A DNA stretch of 64,000 nt, from the NCBI GenBank assembly GCA_963715285.1, contig CAVQRU010000033.1:7365-71364 (forward strand). Reading direction: 5' to 3'. Shown one piece after another: positions 62,585 through 64,000 of this stretch. Made by a program: the position numbers and the translations under genes. The notes beneath the pieces are model-generated. The model was given only the letters and a program-made list of their open reading frames with translations. It had not been told where the DNA came from and did no database searches. The DNA comes from Sva-07 sp963715285. Its GTDB lineage: Bacteria; Actinomycetota; Acidimicrobiia; Acidimicrobiales; Ilumatobacteraceae. How positions within the stretch are numbered: the first letter of the stretch is position 1; every line of letters begins with the position of its first letter.

Positions 62585-63632
62585 TCAGCGCACATCTTCG
62601 TGCATTTTTCGGTCGGGTGGTGGGTCGAGCATCCGCCGGTAGACGGCGACGTACTCGTCGATCATCGTGGCGGTGTCGAAGCGCGACACCGCGATGTCTC
62701 GGATCGCCGATGCGATCGAGGCCTGCCGCGGCATCGACCGCTGCCACCGCCGCCTCGGGGTCGGAGACGAGGAACCCGGTGGTGCCGTGGTCGATCAGCT
62801 CGCGCATCGAGCCCCGATCGTGGGCGATCACCGGGGTGCCGCATGCCATGGCCTCGACCACGCTGTAGCCGAACGGTTCGTCGAAGTCGATCAGGTGGAG
62901 CAGCGCATGGGCACCTCCGAGCACCTCCGCTCGCTCTGCGACCGACACGGGCCCGAGGTATCGAACGCTGCTCGCCGTCGACGTGCGGCTCGATCTCCTC
63001 GCGGAAGTACCGCTCGTCCTGCACGATGCCGGCGATGTCGAGCCGGCGGCCGGTTCGACGGGCGATGTCGATCGCGTGCGCGGTGCCCTTGTCGGGATGG
63101 ATCCGCCCGAAGAACAGCAGGTGGTCTCCGGGGGCGGGATGCGACGGCGAACGAGGCCGGTGTCGATGCCGTGGTGGATCGTCGCCGCGTAGTGGAGCTC
63201 CGGATGCCGGTCGGCGTCGCTGATCGCGACGTAGTGGGTGGTCGCGTCGTACCGCTCGTACACCGGCACGATGCGCGGCGACGAGAACCCGTGGATCGTC
63301 GTGACCACCGGTGTGTCGACGAGGCCGCTGTAGGTGAGCGGGAGGAAGTCGAAGCCGTTGTGGATGACGTCGAAGTCGTCGGCACGCTCGAACACCGCGG
63401 CGATGTGCAGGCACTCGGCGACCTTCGGCTCGATCGTGGGATCCTCGGACCACCCGGTCGGTGCCGTGCCGTGCAGCGTGGCGGTGGTGACCGAGTCGGC
63501 GGTGGCGAACAGCGTCACGTCGTGCCCCGCGGCGACCAGCCCCTCGGTGAGCAGCGATGCGAACTGTTCCCACGGGCCGTAGTGGCGCGGCGGCGTCCGC
63601 CAGGCGATCGGAGCGAGCACCGCGACCCGCAG
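62585..63632 (-). CDS. GT4 family glycosyltransferase, interrupted by three frameshifts
   Basis: A GT-B glycosyltransferase: 'AVLAPIAWRTPPRHYGPWEQ', 'AAGHDVTLFATADSVT', 'FDVIHNGFDFLPL', 'TTIHGFSSP', 'HLLFFGRIHPDKGTAHAIDI', and the donor-site 'DFDEPFGYSVVEAMACGTPV'. These lie in three frames. The breaks are near 63126-63136 (one C apparently missing from a C run), 62962-62976 and 62706-62718 (one extra base each). When joined, the protein ends 'MHEDVR' with TGA at 62585-62587. The start is unresolved; homology begins near 63632. Similar proteins transfer sugars to lipids or glycans. Confidence 0.75.
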
Positions 63633-63829
63633 TGGTGAACCGGGGCCGGCGTCGTGATGACGACGGGGGATGACGTCAGGGTACCGACGGCGGATCGAGA
63701 ACCCTGGGCAGTACAGTGGCCGTACGTCCCCTCGGACGTGTGCGCCCCGCTTGGGCTGGACGGCCGTCACGGTCCTGTCGCCCTCCGCAGGCTCGTCGCC
63801 TCGCACGAGCCGAACAAGGAGTTCCCCCA

Positions 63830-64000
63830 GTGCACACCGCCGTCTCAGCCCCACCCACTCCCCCGCGGGAGCGCGCCACCCGATCCTTCGGGATCCTGTC
63901 GACCTTCCCGCCCACCTCCTGTGGGATCGCCACGTTCTCCGCCGCCCTCGCGGCCGGCCTGATCGCCACCGGCGCCTCCGTCGACGTCGTCCGCGTCGGA
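63830..64000 (+). CDS. Glycosyltransferase, N-terminal part
   Basis: 57 residues to the right edge, from a GTG preceded by a strong AAGGAG Shine-Dalgarno. 'SFGILSTFPPTSCGIATFSA', then a helix 'ALAAGLIATGASVDVVRV', is the opening of GT4 glycosyltransferases ('STYPP-x-CGIATF'). It is divergent from the interrupted GT4 gene, so a small glycosylation cluster continues beyond the window. Confidence 0.7.
   Translation, partial: MHTAVSAPPTPPRERATRSFGILSTFPPTSCGIATFSAALAAGLIATGASVDVVRVG

Noticed and set aside
61542..63854. One 770-residue fusion of glycosyltransferase and hydrolase
   Set aside because: It is an accidental joining of two genes in one frame; each gene has its own start and stop once frame breaks are considered.

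Overview
The window is a high-GC, gene-dense bacterial chromosome segment. It reads as an actinobacterium, most likely of the Acidimicrobiia (Ilumatobacter-like). Supports for this are a polyphosphate-type glucokinase, two wax-ester-synthase/DGAT proteins, a MmyB-type XRE regulator, two L,D-transpeptidases, a Baeyer-Villiger-type flavoprotein, a fused indolepyruvate:ferredoxin oxidoreductase, frequent GTG starts and many ATGA/GTGA overlaps. This assignment is inferred from gene content; no rRNA, tRNA, insertion sequence, prophage or CRISPR array was seen.

Layout. 0-5.6 kb: tail of a degenerate zinc-metallopeptidase-fold protein, an alpha/beta hydrolase, an L,D-transpeptidase, a GT2 glycosyltransferase, a small membrane protein and argG. 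5.6-16.6 kb: a tandem hairpin repeat, an M20 peptidase divergent from a MmyB regulator, the fused indolepyruvate oxidoreductase, a Ca2+/Na+ exchanger, polyphosphate glucokinase, a secreted beta-helix protein and an acyl-CoA dehydrogenase. 16.7-22.3 kb: two divergent WS/DGAT acyltransferases, a second L,D-transpeptidase-like protein and an SsnA-like amidohydrolase. 22.3-28.2 kb: a translationally coupled three-gene operon in which two paralogous receptor proteins with degenerate class III cyclase domains flank an MscS channel carrying a cyclic-nucleotide-binding domain. 28.2-32.8 kb: a group of small envelope proteins (GlsB/YeaQ type, two PLDc_N-SHOCT paralogues, a SHOCT protein, a DUF6325 protein) around a CPA1 antiporter. 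32.8-38 kb: a minus-strand operon of sulfatase, formylglycine-generating enzyme, HAD hydrolase and SulP transporter. 38-53.6 kb: universal stress protein, a ceramidase-like/acyltransferase fusion, a flippase-like protein, acyl-CoA ligase, PfpI-like protein, BVMO, HtrA protease, enoyl-CoA hydratase, a Rieske-glutamate-synthase-type FMN protein, RidA and endonuclease III.

53.7-59.4 kb is the most striking region: an NAD-dependent formate dehydrogenase locus. The molybdopterin catalytic subunit has an in-frame UGA exactly where formate dehydrogenases carry selenocysteine, followed by a hairpin with a GGUCU loop at the same spacing as in E. coli fdhF. The catalytic protein lacks the usual N-terminal iron-sulfur region. 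That region is encoded as a separate gene downstream of a fused NuoE-NuoF subunit, followed by convergent fdhD. 59.5-64 kb: an M23 lipoprotein, a luciferase-like monooxygenase, an alpha/beta hydrolase and a GT4 glycosyltransferase (both interrupted by frameshifts), and the start of another glycosyltransferase.

Two window-wide patterns stand out. First, long palindromes share a GGGTC-N-GACCC core but have unrelated arms (four copies in intergenic gaps). Second, several otherwise intact genes carry apparent one-base frameshifts or lack a stop, which may be real decay or sequence error.
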